A stretch of 64,000 nucleotides of DNA from Sinomonas mesophila (GTDB taxonomy: Bacteria; Actinomycetota; Actinomycetes; Actinomycetales; Micrococcaceae): positions 252,585 through 316,584 of the forward strand of contig NZ_KV908323.1 of the NCBI RefSeq assembly GCF_001999765.1. The letters run 5' to 3'. How positions within the stretch are numbered: the first letter of the stretch is position 1; every line of letters starts with the position of its first letter. This document shows positions 8,782-17,314 of this stretch, piece after piece. The translations under genes were made by a program, and so were the position numbers. The notes under the pieces are model-generated. The model saw only the letters and a program-made list of their open reading frames with translations. It made no database searches and was not told the origin of the DNA.

Positions 8782-8796
8782 AATGGTTAGACCATT
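8782..8796. promoter_or_regulatory. FadR/GntR-type operator copy 2 (best match)
   Basis: AATGGTTAGACCATT is a perfect 6-bp inverted repeat around TAG and contains TGGT-N3-ACCA, the known FadR-family operator pattern. It lies 53 bp before the ferredoxin start, between the operon and the convergent end of the gntR gene. A further ACCATTGGT half-site pair sits at 8763-8771. Confidence 0.68.
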
Positions 8797-8856
8797 AGTG
8801 TTATCGAGCGTCCTTGATATCGCTCTGTTTGTCAAGGGGCTCGGTGAGGCCTGGTC

Positions 8857-9597
8857 TCAGGGCTGGGCGAAGCGGGCCGCCGTGCGGCCCAGATGGGCGC
8901 GCATGATCTCGGTCGCAGCATCGGCGTCCCGAGCGGCGATGGCATCGACGAACCGGCGGTGTTCCTGGACGCCGCTGGTGTCCTGGTGGGCCGCGTCGTG
9001 CAGTGACCGGAGGATCGGCTGCTGGATGGACGTGAGCAGCATGAGGACAGCAGGATTGTGGGCGGCAGCGGCCACGCGAAGATGGAAGCTCAGGGAGGTG
9101 CGGACGTCGTAGTCGCCCCGCTCGCGTTCGGCGAGGGCGCGGTCGCAGAGCGCGTAGAGCTCCGCAATGTCTTCATCGGTTGCACGCTCGCACACGAGCG
9201 GGATCAGGCTCAGCTCGAGAAGCGTGCGCGCCTCGGTGATCTGTGCCGGTGTCAGGGCGGAGAGTGCGAGGAGGTCGCCGATGCTGTCGCGCACGACATC
9301 GATCGGAGGAACAGTGACGTAAGCGCCGCCGCTCACGCCGACCTTGACGGTGACCAGCCCGTTCGTCTCGAGGATCCGCAGCGCCTCGCGCACCGTGACG
9401 CGGCTCACGCCCAGCTGCTCGCACAGGTCACGCTCTGAGGGCAGGCGGTCTCCGACGGCAATCACACCCTGCTGGATCATGGCCCGGATCCGGTCGGCGA
9501 CCGTCTGAGAGGAACGCTGCGCCTCGATCCGGCCGAACAGATCGGTGGACACTGTTCTCGCTGGGCGGTCAGTTCGCAAAGTCTTTGTCGTGTTCAT
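8857..9597 (-). CDS. FadR-subfamily GntR transcriptional regulator
   Basis: The 246-residue protein has an N-terminal winged helix-turn-helix (about residues 30-95: [29 protein letters not shown], written here as the GntR signature) and an all-helical FCD ligand domain with the metal-binding pattern seen as [11 protein letters not shown] and later EH. Its start lies inside the end of the MFS gene (29-bp overlap), so the two are cotranscribed and probably under the operator at 10821-10835, implying autoregulation. The matching sites before the dioxygenase and tct operons suggest it is the cluster's main repressor (inference). Confidence 0.92.
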   Translation of the reverse strand: MNTTKTLRTDRPARTVSTDLFGRIEAQRSSQTVADRIRAMIQQGVIAVGDRLPSERDLCEQLGVSRVTVREALRILETNGLVTVKVGVSGGAYVTVPPIDVVRDSIGDLLALSALTPAQITEARTLLELSLIPLVCERATDEDIAELYALCDRALAERERGDYDVRTSLSFHLRVAAAAHNPAVLMLLTSIQQPILRSLHDAAHQDTSGVQEHRRFVDAIAARDADAATEIMRAHLGRTAARFAQP

Positions 9598-10798
9598 GGG
9601 TGCCTTCCCGGGACGTCCTCGCCTTGCCTCTGGGTCTGATCAGAGCAGTCAGCGATGGAGTGGAAATGATGATACCGGCGATCCCCGCGGCGACAGCTGC
9701 GCTGGGGACGATGAGGACGAGCCCTGCCGCGGCCAGCGGGGACGCGAGCAGCGAGATTGACCGGAACGTCCCGATGGAAGCGATGGCGCGCCCACGGTCG
9801 TCCTCGCTGGTGGAATCTGCCGCCAAGGCCGGTCCGACCGTCTGCAGGATCCCGGCACCTGCCCCCGAGATCGCGAGCCCCACAACGACCGCCCAGATCG
9901 GATTCGGGAAGAACGACGCGAGCGCGAGTCCCAGACCTGCCCCGGCCGTGCCGATCGCGTTCGCAGCGCGCGGGCCCGCGGCCTGGATGCGGCGGGACAG
10001 CGCGCTGCCGCCAAGCGAAGCAAGATTGGCGACCGTCATAAGCGCCCCTGCGACGGGAACGCTGTACCCGGCCGCGGTCAGGATGACGGGCAGGTAGGAA
10101 TTGACGATCCCGCGCCATGCACCGCCAATCGCTGTCATGCTGGCGGCCATGCCGACACCCGGCTGGCGCCAGATCTGCCGAGGACGCTCGGTGCTGTGGC
10201 GGCTCCGCTTCGGGAAGGGGGCGAAGCGGACGAGGGCGATGGCGGGCGCGAGCGCGACTGCCGCAAGTGCGCCGGCTGCCAGGAGGGAGATCTGAAGCGA
10301 CCAGGCACCAAGGACGCCCGCCAGTGCCGGTCCGATCAGCTGGCCGATGCCCTGGACGACGTTCAAGCGGGACAGTGCGGTGACGGCGGAGTCGGACGCG
10401 CGGACGACATGCGTCTGGCTTCCCGTCCAGAAATATGCCCGTGCCGCTCCCTGCAGGAGCTGGGCGACGACGAAGGCCCACAGCTCGGTGCTGAAGCCGA
10501 GGAGGAGACAGGATGCGGACAGCAGCAGCGTGGCTGTGGCAATGAAGTGTTTGGTGGGCAGCCGGCTCATCAGGGCGCCCATGCCAAGGCGAGCGACTGT
10601 CTGCGACACCGCGGAGACCGCGACAATGAGCCCGATCAGCCCGATGTCGTGACCCGCGGACACGGCCAGGATCGGCACGATGACGGCCGCCATTGCCTGC
10701 GCGATCGAGAATGCGAGGTTCGCCGACTGTGTCAAGTGGCTGTCGCGACGGAGGCGCCGCGGATCAACAGATGATGCGGACTGATTGGTACGTGACAT
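9569..10798 (-). CDS. Major facilitator superfamily transporter
   Basis: The 409-residue protein has about 12 hydrophobic segments and a central basic loop ([18 protein letters not shown]). The A-type loop motif appears as [13 protein letters not shown] between segments 2 and 3. It is the first gene of an operon with the FadR-type regulator, preceded by AAGGAGG. Its operator matches those of the oxygenase cluster, so it likely imports or exports a substrate, product or toxic intermediate of that pathway; direction is not evident. Confidence 0.88.
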   Translation of the reverse strand: MSRTNQSASSVDPRRLRRDSHLTQSANLAFSIAQAMAAVIVPILAVSAGHDIGLIGLIVAVSAVSQTVARLGMGALMSRLPTKHFIATATLLLSASCLLLGFSTELWAFVVAQLLQGAARAYFWTGSQTHVVRASDSAVTALSRLNVVQGIGQLIGPALAGVLGAWSLQISLLAAGALAAVALAPAIALVRFAPFPKRSRHSTERPRQIWRQPGVGMAASMTAIGGAWRGIVNSYLPVILTAAGYSVPVAGALMTVANLASLGGSALSRRIQAAGPRAANAIGTAGAGLGLALASFFPNPIWAVVVGLAISGAGAGILQTVGPALAADSTSEDDRGRAIASIGTFRSISLLASPLAAAGLVLIVPSAAVAAGIAGIIISTPSLTALIRPRGKARTSREGTHEHDKDFAN

Positions 10799-10820
10799 GC
10801 GGCCTCCTTCGTCTCACTAT

Positions 10821-10835
10821 AATGGTTCGGCCATT
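10821..10835. promoter_or_regulatory. FadR/GntR-type operator copy 3
   Basis: AATGGTTCGGCCATT: AATGG-N5-CCATT with the same outer half-sites as the site at 8782-8796 and one core mismatch. It lies 23-37 bp before the MFS start, overlapping the expected promoter. Confidence 0.58.
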
Positions 10836-11360
10836 TATTGGTATGCACTAGCCTAGGGCATGTCTGTACGAACCGAAGCCGTACGAATCAGCAGATGGGG
10901 GAGCGTGGCGTTGGGTCCACCCCAACGCCCCATGTCAGCATCCTGTCGAGTCGTGTGAGCCAAAACGCTGTCCCAGAACTCGTACGTCCTCCTTGTGCGC
11001 TTCCCCGCGGACACGGAAGCCTGCACTAGCCGTATCCATCAGGTCTCCACAGTGCGGCAAGGGCAAGTGGACAGTTCCCTTGTACCTGACCCTGCCCCAG
11101 GCCCTGCATGATGTGGGCGGCGCGGCGCAGCGTGAGGCGAGCAAGTCCGGGACGCCGAGCATGAATCTCAACGCGTCCTCGCTGCCGTCCCTAAGGCGGC
11201 GGAGTTGTCGATCACCCGCCATTGGCCGCACCCGCCAGCGTCGTGCGGCTTCGGGGCTTCATCCAAGGCGTCGACCCGCTCAGGCATGTTGAGGGGCTCA
11301 GTCATGGTGTGCCGCCTGAAGCCATTCGAGGCGGCGGATGCCCTCGCAGTCATCGGCTGG
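10836..11360. other. Gene-poor region at the left edge of the island
   Basis: About 525 bp without a recognisable gene. Short open frames exist on both strands, including one on the minus strand beginning MTEPLNMPERVDALDEAPKP at 11307, but none has a family signature, consistent ribosome site or codon bias. It may be a decayed mobile-element border. Confidence 0.5.
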
Positions 11361-11646
11361 GAGGCAGCGCTCGTGGTGCGCGCCCGGCGGGCCGGGCTAG
11401 GCCTCGGCCGCGGCCTCGCGGCTCGCGGACCTCTTCTGCCACGGCCACCGCCCCGTGATCTCCAGCTCGAGGGAGAAGCTGAGGAAGGTGCGGATCAGCA
11501 CGATGAGGGCGAGCACGATGACCGAGTCGAAGGACGGGACGACCGCCACGGTGCGGACGATGTCGGCCCCGACCAGCAACTCGAGGCCCAACAGGATCGA
11601 GCGGCCGAGCTGCCGCCTGAAGCGCGGATAGGTCTCCGGGTCCCGG
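11361..11646. repeat. Left direct repeat flanking the second TTT island
   Basis: This block pairs with 18197-18478 in the same orientation. The core 11433-11646 is 214 bp with one mismatch (C at 11613 versus T), and 11361-11432 is similar but more diverged. The copies lie 6,832 bp apart and could recombine to remove the DNA between them. Confidence 0.85.
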
Positions 11647-11658
11647 ACGCGCAGGTAC
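11397..11658 (-). pseudogene. Truncated DUF1622 gene copy
   Basis: This stretch encodes the C-terminal two thirds of the DUF1622 protein found intact at 18229-18597, ending in a slightly different tail (KRSASREAAAEA). Positions 11433-11646 match 18265-18478 with a single mismatch over 214 bp. The similarity stops at about 11646-11658, so the N-terminal membrane segment and start codon are missing. It is a partial duplication, not a functional gene. Confidence 0.85.
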
Positions 11659-11689
11659 CCGCCGGCCGATAAGGGCTCTCAGTGGTCCG

Positions 11690-11964
11690 GCCGAGAGCCT
11701 CGGAAAGAGACGCGGCTGGATCGGGACTCGCTGGTCAGCGCGGACTTCGGCATCATCCGCCAGATGGAGAACCGCGTCGCGGCCCTGCCCATACTCGCCG
11801 AGCGGACAGCCGAGCGGATGGCCGAGGCCGAGGCGAAGATCGCCGAGGCCGAGACCATGCTCGACCGTCCGTTCAAGCACGCCGAGACCCTGGCTACGGC
11901 ACGCGCCGAAGTGGAACGCGTCGACGCGGCCATCGCCGCGCGCAGCGACTCGTCCTGCAGGTGA
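11690..11964 (+). pseudogene. Remnant of a large helicase-type gene (C-terminal tail)
   Basis: An open stretch without a proper start encodes about 90 residues ending in a coiled-coil-like tail: RQMENRVAALP, then alternating Glu/Ala/Lys, then MLDRPFKHAETL. From family knowledge this resembles the extreme C-terminus of large plasmid or integrative-element helicase/methylase proteins (moderate confidence). Only the tail survives. A shorter, more decayed copy lies at 18085-18196. Confidence 0.5.
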
Positions 11965-12348
11965 GCCGGCCACGGCCGAGCACGGACTGGATTCGGAGAC
12001 GGAGAGGATCGCGAGCCTGCGCGCACTGAGTTTCCCGTCCGCCTCGACACAGTCAGCGGCGACGTGGCTGGTGCGGCCCCGGCTCTTCCCGTCTGATCTT
12101 GGTGGGCCCGTCCCCATATGGTCCGCCCCCGCATTAGTCCGCGGGTCAGGTCTGCATGACGTCGGGGCTGTCGGATGAATGATCAGATCAGCATTGATCA
12201 GAAGGCCGCCGATAGAGCGTCCAAGTTCACCCCTAGGGAGACTGCCCCTCTTCCGTTCCGTCTGTCCGCGGCACCCTTTTCTGGGAACCTCGAGGACTGG
12301 TTCGCTGGGCCAGTCCTCGAGGGGGCGGTGCTGGTGCCGCGCAGTGGT
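11965..12348. other. Non-coding stretch between remnant and second TTT operon
   Basis: No supported gene is present. The stretch contains the hairpin at 12288-12322 and a TGATCAGATCAGCATTGATC segment near 12180 with repeated GATCA words. Confidence 0.5.
12288..12322 (-). terminator. Terminator hairpin of the second TTT operon
   Basis: Perfect 13-bp stem (CCTCGAGGACTGG and complement) with a nine-base loop, 27 bp past the stop of the second tctA. The downstream strand has only a weak U-rich tail. Confidence 0.7.
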
Positions 12349-13884
12349 CTACGCGGGTACGTCCTCCTTCGCCGGAGCCTTGTCGTGATCGTGGCGGTGG
12401 CGCAGGTGCTGGATGGCGCTGATGATCAGTCCGGCGGCCAGAACCGCGTAGAGGGTGATGGTGATGGGGCTGTCCACGAGGATCCTCAGGTCACCCTGGG
12501 AGACGGCCAGGGCCCGGCGCAGTTCGGTCTCGGCCATGGGGCCAAGGATCACGGCGATGAGCACCGGGGCCAGGGGCACGTTGTATCGGCGCATCATGAA
12601 GCCAACCAGCCCGATGGCCAGCAGTAGCCAAAGGTCGACCAGCGAGGAGCTGATGGCGTAGACCCCAAGCATCGAGAAGACTGTGATCCCGGCGTAGAGA
12701 TAGTGCCGGGGGATGCTCAGCAGCTTGGCCCACACGGAGGCGAAGGGCAGGTTGATCGCCACCAGGATGACCAGTCCGATGAACAGGGAGGCCAGCAGGG
12801 CCCAGACCATGTCGCCGCTGCGTTCGAAGAGCAGGGGACCCGGTTGCATGCCGTACTGCTGGAAGGCGGCGAGCATGATCGCAGCGGTGGCGGAAGTGGG
12901 CAGGCCGAGGGCGAGCAGGGCCCCCATTGCCGTGCCGGCGGTGGCGTTGGCCGCGGCTTCGGGGGCAGCCAGGCCGCGGATGGAGCCGGTGGTGCCGAAC
13001 TCGGGGTCCCGGCGGCGTTTGGCCAGTTGCTTCTCGGTGCCGTAGGCCAGGAAGGTCGGCACCTCGGCCCCGCCAGCGGGGATCAGCCCGAAGGGGGCGC
13101 CGAAGGCGGTGCCGCGCAGCCAGGCGGGCAGGGCCTTGCGGAAGTCGACCCAGGTGATCCTGGCCTTCCCTGCGGGGGTGATGCGGGTGGCGACGGGATC
13201 GCGGTGGATGCGGGAGGCGATGTGGAAGACCTCCCCGAGGGCGAGCAGGCCGACGGTGATGACGACGACGGAGATCCCGTCGAACAGCTCCGGCATCCCG
13301 AGCGTGAAGCGGGCGGTGCCACTGGGGCCGTCGATTCCTACCAGAGCCAGGGCCAGGCCGATGCCCAGGGCGGCCAGTCCGCGGATGACGGACTCGGAGA
13401 CGACCGCGGAGATCGCCAGGAATGCGAACACGGCCAGGGCGAAGTACTCGGCCGGGCCGAAGACGGTGGCGAGCTTGACTAGGGCAGGGGCGAAGAACAC
13501 CATCAGGGTGGTGGCGATCAGCCCTCCGATGAAGGCGCCCAGCGCGCAGGTGGCCAGCGCTTTGGCGGCGTGGCCGTTCTTGGCCATGCGGTGACCTTCG
13601 AAGGTGGAGGCGATCGCTGAGGAGTGGCCGGGGGTGTTGAGCAGGATCCCGGCGGTGGAGTCGCCGAACAGGCCGCCGAAGTAGACCCCTGCGAACATGA
13701 TGAACGCTGCGGTGGGCTCCAAGGAGAAGGTGATGGGCAGCAGCAGGGCCACGGCCATGGCAGAGCCCATGCCGGGCAGCACCCCTACGGCGGTGCCCAG
13801 GATCGCCCCGAGGACCACCCACAGCAGGTTCATGGGTGTCAGGGCGTTGCTGAATCCTTCGAGCAGAAGGGAGATCTGGTCCAT
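12349..13884 (-). CDS. tctA: TctA-family large permease subunit (second system)
   Basis: The 511-residue protein has the TctA glycine-rich loop GVLPGMGSAMAVALLLPITF near the N-terminus, LNTPGHSSAIAS, and a second-half loop PFGLIPAGGAEVPTF. About 12 membrane segments are apparent, and the charged tail RHRHDHDKAPAKED is cytoplasmic-like. ATG 13884 (MDQISLLLEG) is chosen because the upstream extension is out-of-frame tctB sequence; it overlaps the tctB stop by one base (TGATG). It is clearly diverged from the first TctA in this window, so it arose independently and not by local duplication. Confidence 0.92.
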   Translation of the reverse strand: MDQISLLLEGFSNALTPMNLLWVVLGAILGTAVGVLPGMGSAMAVALLLPITFSLEPTAAFIMFAGVYFGGLFGDSTAGILLNTPGHSSAIASTFEGHRMAKNGHAAKALATCALGAFIGGLIATTLMVFFAPALVKLATVFGPAEYFALAVFAFLAISAVVSESVIRGLAALGIGLALALVGIDGPSGTARFTLGMPELFDGISVVVITVGLLALGEVFHIASRIHRDPVATRITPAGKARITWVDFRKALPAWLRGTAFGAPFGLIPAGGAEVPTFLAYGTEKQLAKRRRDPEFGTTGSIRGLAAPEAAANATAGTAMGALLALGLPTSATAAIMLAAFQQYGMQPGPLLFERSGDMVWALLASLFIGLVILVAINLPFASVWAKLLSIPRHYLYAGITVFSMLGVYAISSSLVDLWLLLAIGLVGFMMRRYNVPLAPVLIAVILGPMAETELRRALAVSQGDLRILVDSPITITLYAVLAAGLIISAIQHLRHRHDHDKAPAKEDVPA

Positions 13885-14516
13885 CAGAGAAGTCCTTCCA
13901 GGAACCCGGACGGTAGGGGCAGGCCCAGCCCGGCGGTGAAGGCCAGCTGGATGACGGAGGAGAGCAGCAGGGCCAGCCCGAGGTCGAAGACGGGCCGTTT
14001 GCTGCCTAGGGCGTGGGCGACCACCCAGAAGAGGAAGGCCGCGCACAGGATCCAGCCGACGACCTTGAGCAGGGAGATGAAAGCGACGGCGGCGCCGGCG
14101 ATCATCCCGACCGTCTTCCAGTCTGAGTATGTCCTCGACCGGTTGGACATGCCCGGGCCCCGGGTGGCGGTGTGCTCATCGGTGATGTGGGCCAGGTCGC
14201 TCAGCAGGTCGGCGGAGAAGTCGCCGTGGCCGGGGTGGGGTTCGGTGTCGGGCAGGTGCCGGTGGCGGATGATGTGGATGGCCAGCATGGTGGCTGTGGC
14301 ATAGAGCAGTACGCACACGATGACGGGGAATAGCCTCGGGCCGGGGAGGGCTTTGCCGAGCACGTGCATCGTGGCGGTGCCGATGGTGAAGAACACGGCG
14401 AGGGCGTAGAGGAAGGCCACGAAGGCGAACTCGCTGCGCCCGGTCCAGAAGCCCTTGGCGCGCGGGGGGGCCGCTGTGGTCTGCGCGGTGGCCGTGTCGG
14501 CTGGGGTGATGCTCAT
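13884..14516 (-). CDS. tctB: TctB-family small permease subunit (second system)
   Basis: The 210-residue protein has a Thr/Ala-rich cytoplasmic N-terminus and about four membrane segments, with a long hydrophilic loop (residues ~95-135, HRHLPDTEPHPGHGDF). ATG 14516 overlaps the end of the binding-protein gene by four bases (stop at 14513). It is translationally coupled to the second tctA. Confidence 0.87.
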   Translation of the reverse strand: MSITPADTATAQTTAAPPRAKGFWTGRSEFAFVAFLYALAVFFTIGTATMHVLGKALPGPRLFPVIVCVLLYATATMLAIHIIRHRHLPDTEPHPGHGDFSADLLSDLAHITDEHTATRGPGMSNRSRTYSDWKTVGMIAGAAVAFISLLKVVGWILCAAFLFWVVAHALGSKRPVFDLGLALLLSSVIQLAFTAGLGLPLPSGFLEGLL

Positions 14517-15494
14517 AGTCCAAGTTCCTTTACGATCTGCTGGGCCGTGGCCACTTCGCCGTCGATGAACTCCTCGACGTCCGCGCCGGTGGAGAAGGTG
14601 TCGGTCCACTTGTTGCGTGCCAGCGCGTCCTGCCATTCGGGGGAGCCATGGAGCTCGGTGACGATGTCGATGAGCTCCTCCTTCGCCTCGTCGCTGATGC
14701 CCGGGGCGGCTACCACGCCACGCCAGTTGGACATGGACACGTCCACGCCCTGTTCCCGGAAGGTCGGCACGTCCACACCCCTGAGGTGCTCGGGGGAGGA
14801 GATGGCCAGGGCCCGCAGTGTGCCAGCCTCGATCTGGTCCTTGACCTCGTTGTAGCCGGACATCCCGGCGGCGGTGGTGTGGGAGAGCAGGGAGTTCAGG
14901 GCCTCGCCACCACCGGAGTAGGCCACGTAGTTCACGGCTTTGGGGTCGATGCCGACCTCCTTGGCCAGCAGCCCGCTGAGCAGGTGGTCGATGGAGCCCA
15001 GCGACCCACCGCCGATGGAGGTGCCTCCGGGGTCCTGCGTCCAGACGCTCAGGAAGTCCTCCAGGGTCTGGATTTTCGAGTCGGCGGGCACGACCAGGGC
15101 GGCGTAGTCATCGGCCATCCGGGCGATCGGCACGACGTCGTCGAAGGACTCGGGGTTGTCAGATAGTTCGATGGCCCCGACCATCACCCCACCGGTGACC
15201 ATCAGGGCGTCCTCCCGCCCAGGGGTCTGGACGAACTGGCTCAGCCCGATTGTGCCCCCGGCGCCGGGAATGTTGACGACCTGGGGGTTGTTCACGATCG
15301 CTTCGGCACGCAGCGCCTGCTGTGCCTCACGGGCGAACCCGTCCCAGCCGCCCCCCTGGGGCCGCCGGGGCGATCAGAGTGAGTTTGCTGCGGGCAGTGC
15401 TCACTCCTCCGGAGGAGGCAGCGTTGACCAAGGCCAGCATGGCCACCACCGCCGCCAGCAGGCCGAACAGGCCTGCGCGGATTGGCTTCTTCAT
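14513..15494 (-). pseudogene. tctC: TctC-family binding protein with a frameshift
   Basis: The reading frame starts at MKKPIRAG with a Sec-type signal peptide and reaches LTLIAPAAPGG, then breaks. Removing one base from a run of six C residues at 15351-15356 restores PGGGWDGFAREAQQAL and joins it to the long second part (NIPGAGGTIGLSQF... to the stop at 14513). Unlike the first TctC it has no lipobox Cys. If the extra base is real, the binding protein is not made as one chain and the transporter is probably inactive; a sequencing error in the run is the main alternative. Confidence 0.82.
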
Positions 15495-15595
15495 GATCCT
15501 CATTCCCTGACGACATCGTCCAGTACTCGGGGTCGACCGTCCTCGCACATCGTCCCCAGAGCGACAGGGCGATTGGGCCGATGGTCTGCATGCAG

Positions 15596-15615
15596 TTGTA
15601 CACAATGGAATACAG
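15596..15615. promoter_or_regulatory. Operator-like site near tctC (second system)
   Basis: TTGTACACAATGGAATACAG. It matches the reverse complement of 15738-15757 at 16 of 20 positions, including the palindromic TTGTACACA word. The pair sits in the divergent region between the frameshifted tctC and the flavoprotein gene. Confidence 0.55.
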
Positions 15616-15737
15616 TTATACGGCGTGAGCCCCGTCACCGCAAGGGCCACCACTTCCAAGGAAGAGCAGGGCTCTGTGCAGGGTCACCGGGATGATGGAA
15701 TCGGCTCACGGGGGGCTTGGCGGATGCATGGCCGTTA

Positions 15738-15757
15738 CTGTATACAAATGTGTACAA
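15738..15757. promoter_or_regulatory. Operator-like site before the flavoprotein gene
   Basis: CTGTATACAAATGTGTACAA contains TGTATACA and TGTGTACA as two near-palindromic words two bases apart. It ends 17 bp before the flavoprotein ATG and is the inverted partner of 15596-15615. The GntR protein encoded at 17315 is the obvious candidate ligand. Confidence 0.58.
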
Positions 15758-15774
15758 CTAATCAGGAGGTAGCA

Positions 15775-17262
15775 ATGTCAGTTGAGGACGCCGAATTCCC
15801 GACAGAGGCGGTTGCCGTGGTGGTGGTGGGCGGGGGCAACGCCGGGTTCACTGCAGCCCATGCGGCCGCCGTGCGGGGCAGGTCGGTGATCCTGCTCGAG
15901 AAGGGTGAGCAGGACATGGCCGGGGGCAACAGCTTCTACACTGCCGGGGCGACCCGAATCGCCCACAACGGGCTGGAGGACCTGAAGGACTTCATCGAGC
16001 CGGACGACCGCCATGCCATGACCGTGGTCCCGGCGTACAGCGTCGAGGAGTACGCGGCCGATCTGGCCAAGGTCACCGAGGGCCGGAACGACCCGGCCTT
16101 GACCGAGGTACTCGTTACCGAGAGCCAATCCACTCTGCGGTGGCTCAGCAGCCTGGGCCTGAAGTACCGGTTGATGTACGAGCGTCAGGCCTATGAGCGG
16201 GCGGACGGGTCCTACCTGTTCTGGGGCGGGCTGCACGTGGGCAATGTCGGCGGCGGCGAGGGCCTGATCGAAGACCACACCCGGGTGGCTGGGGAGCTCG
16301 GCGTGCAGGTGCGGTATGGGCAGCGGGCGACCGATCTGTGCGTGGAGAACGGGCGAGTGGTCGGAGTGGCCGTCGAGGCTGCTGAGGGGCGCAAGGTCAT
16401 CCGGGCGGAGTCGGTGATCCTGACGGCCGGCGGCTTTGAGGCCGATCCGAGGTGGCGCCGTGACTATCTGGGGGAGGGGTGGGAGAACGCCAAGGTGCGT
16501 GGTACTCCCTACAACACCGGAGACATGATCGCCGCGGCGCTGCGGATCGGGGCGGCCAAGGGCGGGGACTGGTCCACGTGCCACTCCGTGCAGTGGGATG
16601 CCTTCACCCCTACCAACGAGTCCAACCGGGAGCTGACCAACCGCCTGACCAGGCAGAGCTACCCGCTGGGCATCATCGTCAACACTGAGGGCAAGCGGTT
16701 CCTCGACGAGGGCGCAGACTTCCGCAACTACACATATGCGAAGTACGGGAAGGAGATCCTCAAGCAGCCCGGCTCGGTGGCCTATCAGATCTTCGATGCC
16801 GCCCTGCGTCCGATGCTACGCTCCGAGGAGTACGAGATGCCCGGCATCTCCGTGGCCACCGCCGATACCATTGAAGAGCTCGCCGCGCAGATTGGGATCG
16901 AGCCCGAGGCTCTGGCGAAGACGGTGGCGGACTACAACGCCTCCATCGACCGGTCGGTCGGCTTCGATCCCAACATCAAGGACGGCCGCAGGGCCGACAC
17001 AACGCCGCCCAAGAGCAACTGGGCCTCCTCTCTGGAGACTGGGCCGTTCTACGCGTATGGAGTCACCTGCGGGATCACCTTCAGTTTTGGCGGGGTCAAG
17101 GCCGACACCCATGGCCGGGTCCTCGATGCCGAAGGTCGCCACATCCAAGGTCTCTACGCTGCAGGGGAGATGCTCGGCGGGCTCTTTTCTTCCAACTACC
17201 CCGGTGGAGCCGGGCTGGCCGCCGGATGTGTGTTCGGTCGGCGCGCCGGGGCCCTAGCGTAG
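15775..17262 (+). CDS. FAD-dependent tricarballylate dehydrogenase-like flavoprotein (TcuA/fumarate reductase family)
   Basis: The 495-residue protein has an N-terminal FAD dinucleotide-binding motif VVVGGGNAGFTAAHAA, then EKGEQDMAGGNSFYTAG, the family's flavin-contact region, and ends with the C-terminal FAD motif GLYAAGEMLGGLFSSNYPGG. Among succinate dehydrogenase/fumarate reductase flavoproteins the GGGNAG form and its link to a TTT transporter best fit TcuA, which oxidises tricarballylate to cis-aconitate. A perfect AGGAGGT precedes the ATG. No heme or TcuB partner is encoded nearby, so the electron acceptor is unclear. Confidence 0.83.
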   Translation: MSVEDAEFPTEAVAVVVVGGGNAGFTAAHAAAVRGRSVILLEKGEQDMAGGNSFYTAGATRIAHNGLEDLKDFIEPDDRHAMTVVPAYSVEEYAADLAKVTEGRNDPALTEVLVTESQSTLRWLSSLGLKYRLMYERQAYERADGSYLFWGGLHVGNVGGGEGLIEDHTRVAGELGVQVRYGQRATDLCVENGRVVGVAVEAAEGRKVIRAESVILTAGGFEADPRWRRDYLGEGWENAKVRGTPYNTGDMIAAALRIGAAKGGDWSTCHSVQWDAFTPTNESNRELTNRLTRQSYPLGIIVNTEGKRFLDEGADFRNYTYAKYGKEILKQPGSVAYQIFDAALRPMLRSEEYEMPGISVATADTIEELAAQIGIEPEALAKTVADYNASIDRSVGFDPNIKDGRRADTTPPKSNWASSLETGPFYAYGVTCGITFSFGGVKADTHGRVLDAEGRHIQGLYAAGEMLGGLFSSNYPGGAGLAAGCVFGRRAGALA

Positions 17263-17314
17263 AGTTGATGATCATCCGGCCACTACAGGCCCACATCATG
17301 CAAGGGGAATCCCA

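Noticed and set aside
10838-11029. Small plus-strand open frame MVCTSLGHVCTNRS
   Set aside because: No ribosome site, no similarity, overlaps promoter-like DNA of the MFS gene.
12175-12627. Plus-strand frame beginning MNDQISIDQKAADRASKF
   Set aside because: It runs antisense into the tctA end and through the terminator hairpin; no ribosome site or family.
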